Of a stretch of DNA of 64,000 nt, positions 59,550 to 64,000 are shown piece after piece. The translations under genes were made by a program, and so were the position numbers. The stretch is from Acanthochlamys bracteata. Its lineage: Eukaryota > Streptophyta > Magnoliopsida > Pandanales > Velloziaceae. Numbering within the stretch: the first letter of the stretch is position 1; every line of letters starts with the position of its first letter. The notes beneath the pieces were generated by a model. That model was not told where the DNA came from. It searched no databases and saw only the letters and a program-made list of their open reading frames with translations. The DNA lies in assembly GCA_019914995.1 (NCBI GenBank), contig CM034131.1, positions 6,480,501-6,544,500 of the forward strand. Direction: 5' to 3'.

Positions 59550-60244
59550 GGCCCTGTTTGGATGTGCTGAAATTTTTGTGTTTTTGAAGTAAAGCTGCTT
59601 TAGAGTGCTATAAGTGGCTATAGAATTTTTGGCGTAAAAGTAGCTTTATGCTGAAAAATGTTTAGATAAATTTTTACAATATCATGCTTTTGAATACCGA
59701 AAGCTGAATGAAATGTTTGGCTAAGCTTAAGCTTATTTCTATATGTGATATATAATAACTGAAATGCCCCTAAATATATAGTAATTGATATATTATGAAA
59801 TTTTTAATTATTTTTTATATATTATTTATTTTTTTAAAATTTAATAAATTTATTATGTAAAAATTATATAAATAATTACTTATATCAATATTTATAAACT
59901 TATTAATAAATTATTTTATTAATATCAATCAATAATTAAATTGAATAATATTAATTATATAATAATTATTATAATATTAAATTTGAAAAATATATTTAAT
60001 AGTTATTAAAAAATTTTATTTTATTTTGTAAATTTAGTATTATTATGATAAATTAATAAATAATTTTGATATGTATTTAAATCTGTATAAATTTAATTTT
60101 TTTATTTTTATAATATAAAAATGTTAAATAAATATTAAACAACTAATAAAGTCAATTGTTACAAATCTTAATATAAATGTTAGACTGTCATACATATTGT
60201 AACAAAATAAAATACAATCATAAGTTCAAACAAAAACACAACAT

Positions 60245-61548
60245 TCATAAATGACTATATATTTCACTTGCAATTGCATCACGAGATGCATCCCACTTAT
60301 CATTACGATCGGATTCATCCTCGGGTGGAACGTTTGATGTACTAGAAGATGTTTTAAATGCTGACGGTAGATAAGTTTCACGCTCAGCATCTGTAAATGC
60401 TTCATCTGCTCCTTTAATCCTGATATAATTATGTATCGCTATTGTCGCAATAATAATATTACGTTGTACCTCTATTGAGTATGGCGGCATATCTCTTAAA
60501 ATTGCAAAGCGCGCCTTTCATACGCCAAATGTACGTTCAATTATAGTCCTGCATGAAGAATGTAGAAAGTTAAACTTTTCTTTTCTCCCTCTAGGTGCCC
60601 GCATCTGTGGTGTATTTGCACGACGAAAGTCTTCCAGATGATATCTTACATCCCGGCCTTTATAAGGACCCATATATCCATAGGTATGTTTATATCCTGC
60701 ATCCACTAAATAATATTTATCTCCGCGAGGATGAGGAAATCTCAAATCAGGCCTGCGTAATGCTTCGTTCAGTATGCGTAAATCGTGAGCTGACCCTTCC
60801 CATTCGGCCTATGCAAATGTAAAACACATATTAAAATCACATACCACCAATATATTTTGAGTAGCATACTCTTTACGTCCAATGTAAGGTGTTACATCTT
60901 CTGGTCGTATAGTTGTTTTAATATGTGTCCCATCGATAGCTCTAATACAATCCTATATTCAAAATTTAAGATTAAAATAAAAAATTCAACTTATCTATTA
61001 TAACAATCTAAGTGCCGAAATTCGACTTGATCACTTACTTTAAACCATGAAAGATAACGTGCATTCTGTGGTTTATAAAATGCTTCTCCCTCGTTATATC
61101 TATCATGAGGCTTTATAATATTTGCAGCCAATCTCAGCACAGCCTGAAGCACTCTATGAAAATGCTGATGAATCGTCTCACCCGAATGACTAAAAATTTC
61201 CTGATTTACTCTATTTCCTAGACCATGTGCACACGTTCCGAGAAAGATAGCAACTTCTTCATGAATAGACATTCCACGTGTTGCATCTAAGTCGTACAAC
61301 CTTGTCAACTCATCACATAGTTGTAAAAAAACAGGTACCTTCAATCGAAAAGTTTGATAGCAACGAACTTCGTTTTCTTGCAGTATTTCATTTATGAAAA
61401 CGTTACCCGTTCGTATAGATGTACGACACGGACGTTTACATAAATGTCGATTGTAGTACTGCATTACTGCATAATTTGCTTGTTCACATAAGTCTGTCCA
61501 TTCTTTTTCACTATCATTTTCCTCACTATCACTAGCCCACGGATCCAT
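60245..61548 (-). pseudogene. Harbinger DDE transposase (HARBI1-like), inactivated
   Basis: Start MDPWASDSEENDSE at 61548. Exon 1 (61039-61548) holds the N-terminal helices with YQTFRLKVPVFLQLCDEL and IFSHSGETIHQHFHRVL. After an intron (GTAAGT 61038 to AG at about 60957) come the catalytic parts: first Asp in CIRAIDGTHIKTT, CDFNMCFTFA, EWEGSAHDLRILNEAL, second Asp in YYLVDAGYKHTYGY, Glu in IIERTFGV, then ILRDMPPYSIEVQ and an AIHNYIR helix. Catalytic residues are kept, but TAG (60809-60811, after CFTFA) and TGA (60518-60520, after ERTFGV) occupy positions where the family has Trp. The product would be truncated before the second catalytic Asp. Confidence 0.88.
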
Positions 61549-62025
61549 TTAACTGCAAATATAAAAATTAATTTTAAATGACAATATTAACTAAAAACAT
61601 ACGTATAAACTCACAATTCTAAAAAACAATAATATTATAATTGATATCAAAAAATTTTCTAATAATATAATTTTGAATAAATTATATACTAACATAATAC
61701 TATCAAAATAATATTTTAAACGTCCAACTAAATCACAGTAATAACATAACAACATCATATGCCCACCACAAAATTATTTCAAAAATATTTATAATATTAT
61801 TATTTAACAAACATCATATTAATACGATAATAATATTCCAAAAATATTTACAATAATACTACATAATAACCATAACAACATACAATAAAAACCACCAATA
61901 TCATATAATAATATCATTTTACAACCATAACAATATTCCAATAATGTTTACAACATACTAACTTTATAATACTAATAGCCTAATAATGTTCGACAATATT
62001 CAAATTACAACATACAATAACTAGT

Positions 62026-63037
62026 TTAAGATTTTTCCGGTCCAAAATAGTTAAAGTGAAACATTAGCCAACTATAGCGAGCTGCAGCACTAGGATAACT
62101 CATGAAGACTTCACGATTTTCTTTCTTAGTCAAAACACATGCTGCATAATGGGCTAGGGGGCTACCGACTTCTATCTCCGGAATAGTGTCCAATATCGCC
62201 AAACATTGACGGATCGTTGGTATCGATAACGTCATTGCATGTCTTTGACGCATTATCTCTGTCTTGTCACTGATATGCTCCTTTCCAGATGATCCGGAAC
62301 TCTTTCGCTTTCTACCACTAATTTCTGATCTTAAAGAATTTTGAGATATACAAAAAGACTGTGAAAAGAGATCATTATCAGTAATGATAGGAGAGGGAAC
62401 CTGAAATGCAGGTGGAGGTTCTTTATTGGCTCGAACGTCGTCGCTATCTCCGCTGCCTTCCAAATCCGATGGGTTTGAAGGTGCAGTCTCCTGTTGAACT
62501 TGTGATTGTGCCCAAGCCCGCGAACCATTGGCAACAAGATCATCAAATAACACCACGTACCGTTCGCGGTATATAGATAAATCTTTTTTCTTAAATTTTT
62601 TAAACTTAGAGTATGCCTAAAAAAAAAAAAAAGAGTTCATTAATTAAAAAATTAGTTTAATAATAATAACACATGTTTTACGATTAGATAAAAATACCTT
62701 AATTTTTTCTTCCCACCAATCCTCATCTGCAGCGATTGTATTGCGAGTATAATCCCATCCCAAACCAGACTCTCCACGAACCAACAATTTATAATTATTG
62801 TAATCACTCTTCATACTATCCCAATAATTTTTTAATTGTTTTCGGTCAACCTCCTGGTCATAAAATTCTTCAAATGATTTTTTGATATTTGCCCACCCTT
62901 GCACATTAAAATAGCTTCCTGGCCTATTCCCCTTAGATATTCTCTTGTTCACAATATTCAATAAACTTAACGTGGATAGCATCTGTCCACCTAATCGGAT
63001 TCACCTTTCTTGCTCGACGTGATTTCGAGGATTCCAT
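62026..63037 (-). pseudogene. Harbinger ORF1, Myb/SANT-like DNA-binding protein, frameshifted
   Basis: Partner protein needed to bring Harbinger transposase to the element ends. ATG at 63037 begins MESSKSRRARKVNPIRWTDA and IHVKFIEYCEQEN, then hits a stop. The next frame continues the domain (SKGNRPGSYFNVQGW, FYDQEVDRKQLKNYWDSMK, GLGWDYTRNTIAADEDWWEE) to a splice donor at about 62697. The second exon (up to about 62618, stop at 62026) has FKKKDLSIYRERY, a Ser/Pro-rich linker and a C-terminal helix region (SYPSAAARYSWLMFHFNYF). The single frameshift at about 62950 breaks the SANT fold. Confidence 0.8.
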
Positions 63038-63057
63038 CTAAACATATGAAAATAAAT

Positions 63058-64000
63058 CCCTCAAACATCATCATAGGGCAGCAAGAAAGCATCTCATTTG
63101 AGCATTGTATAAAGCAAACATCCCTCAAACATCATCATAGGGTAGCAAGGTAGCATGTAACGCAAATATACCTCAAAAATTTATATGGTAGCAAGGATAG
63201 CCAAGAATCCCTCAAAATTATGAGATAGCCCAGTAAGGACAAGCATACAAAAATATATCTCAAAATTTATTAATTGCCAATAAGAATAACCAATAAACCC
63301 TCAAACATCATCATAGGGCAGCAAGAAAGCACCAACAGTCAAAAAAACCCTCAAAGTTCATCATAAGGCAGTGAGGAAGCATATAGGCAGCACCAACAGG
63401 CAAAAAACCCTTAAAATTCATCATAGGGCAGCAACGAAGCACCAACAGGCCAAAAAATCCTCAAACATCATCACAGGGCAGCAAGGAAGCACCAACAGGC
63501 AAAAAAATCTTCAAAATTCATCATAGGGCAGCGAGGAAGCATATAGGCAGCACCAACAGGCAAAAAAACCCTTAAAATTCATCATAGGGCAGCAAGGAAG
63601 CACCAACAGGCCAAAAAACTCTCAAACATCATCATAGGGCAGCAAGGAAGCACCAATAGGCAAAAAAACCCTCAAAATTCATCATAGGGCAGCGAGGAAG
63701 CATATAGGCAGCACCAACGGGCAAAAAACTCTTAAAATTCATCATAGGGCAGCAAGGAAGCACCAACAGGCAAAAAAATCCTCAAAATTCATCATAGGAC
63801 AGCGAGGAAGCATATAGGCAGCACCAACAGGCAAAAAACCCTTAAAATTCATCATAAGGCAGCAAGGAAGCACCAACAGGCCAAAAAACTCTCAAACATC
63901 ATCATAGGGCAGCAAGGAAGCACCAATAGGCAAAATAACCCTCAAAATTCATCATAGGGCAGCGAGGAAGCATATAGGCAGCACAAATAGGGAAAAAACT
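63058..64000. repeat. Minisatellite with higher-order structure
   Basis: Units of about 50-60 bp built on CATCATAGGGCAGCAAGGAAGC followed by ACCAACAGGCAAAAAA and CCCTCAAA. A longer variant, GCGAGGAAGCATATAGGCAG, recurs at 63371 (GTGAGG form), 63531, 63692, 63802 and 63962: spacings 160, 161, 110, 160. So three sub-units usually form one higher-order repeat of about 160 bp. Copies degrade toward 63058 and the array continues beyond the window. Confidence 0.92.

Larger units (their letters stand above)
59550..64000 (-). mobile_element. PIF/Harbinger transposon with both ORFs, right end outside the window
   Basis: The left terminus GGCCCTGTTTGGATGTGCTG is preceded by TAA (59547-59549), the expected 3-bp target duplication. 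Inside, on the - strand, are the two genes this superfamily needs: a Myb/SANT-like protein (ORF1, upstream) and a DDE nuclease (ORF2, downstream). Both are damaged. No matching right terminus occurs before 64000; the last kilobase is a minisatellite. Confidence 0.82.

Noticed and set aside
63058-64000. CRISPR-like array
   Set aside because: Units are contiguous variants without unique spacers, in a plant nuclear genome; it is a minisatellite.

Overview
The window is nuclear DNA of a flowering plant. Genes have many short exons bounded by GT..AG, spacers are very AT-rich, and there are plant-only families (SBP-box SPL, RR-type CCCH, PSKR-like LRR kinase, GTE bromodomain protein) and plant transposons (chromovirus, hAT, PIF/Harbinger, MITEs). 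Protein similarity as I remember it suggests a woody rosid eudicot, perhaps Malpighiales/Euphorbiaceae. That placement is an inference. All exon models were read by eye from splice signals, reading phase and family knowledge; no search was run.

Layout. 0.2-2.2 kb: 3' part of a ribosomal protein L11 methyltransferase (PrmA-like), + strand. 3.2-8.6 kb: a complete 14-exon peroxisomal processing protease DEG15, - strand, 719 residues, ending in the peroxisomal signal SKM. A 370-bp spacer separates it from a divergent GTE-type bromodomain gene (9.0-13.0 kb, +), whose reading frame carries an in-frame TAA. 16.1-17.6 kb: mitochondrial ADP/ATP carrier. 19.1-22.2 kb: single-exon PSKR-type LRR receptor kinase, -. 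22.9-26.1 kb: a chromovirus (Ty3/gypsy) with both LTRs, PBS and PPT, but lacking everything between protease and chromodomain. 28.9-31.5 kb: 3-hydroxybutyryl-CoA dehydrogenase, -. 34.4-37.0 kb: decayed hAT transposase. 39.4-42.8 kb: five-exon clade-F-like PP2C. 43-45 kb: two MITEs. 45.9-46.9 kb: tandem CCCH zinc-finger gene. 47.3-47.7 kb: PPR remnant. 49.7-50.4 kb: an intronless ORF resembling the N-terminal part of TRF-like telomere-binding proteins, apparently truncated. 53.4-55.0 kb: a small SPL (SBP-box) gene, -, with a miR156 target site in its 3' UTR. 56.2-58.2 kb: a broken copy of REV7/MAD2L2. 59.55 kb to the window end: a PIF/Harbinger element with both transposon ORFs damaged and a long minisatellite upstream of ORF1.

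The host genes do not form a pathway. They are housekeeping genes (PrmA, ADP/ATP carrier, HBD, DEG15), regulators (GTE, SPL, CCCH) and signalling genes (PSKR-like, PP2C). DEG15 and HBD are both likely peroxisomal, linked to PTS2 processing and fatty-acid/butyryl-CoA metabolism. I found no new multi-gene system. The best leads are the GTE stop codon, the REV7 remnant, the higher-order minisatellite on the Harbinger element, the deletion-derivative chromovirus and the TTA-flanked MITE family.
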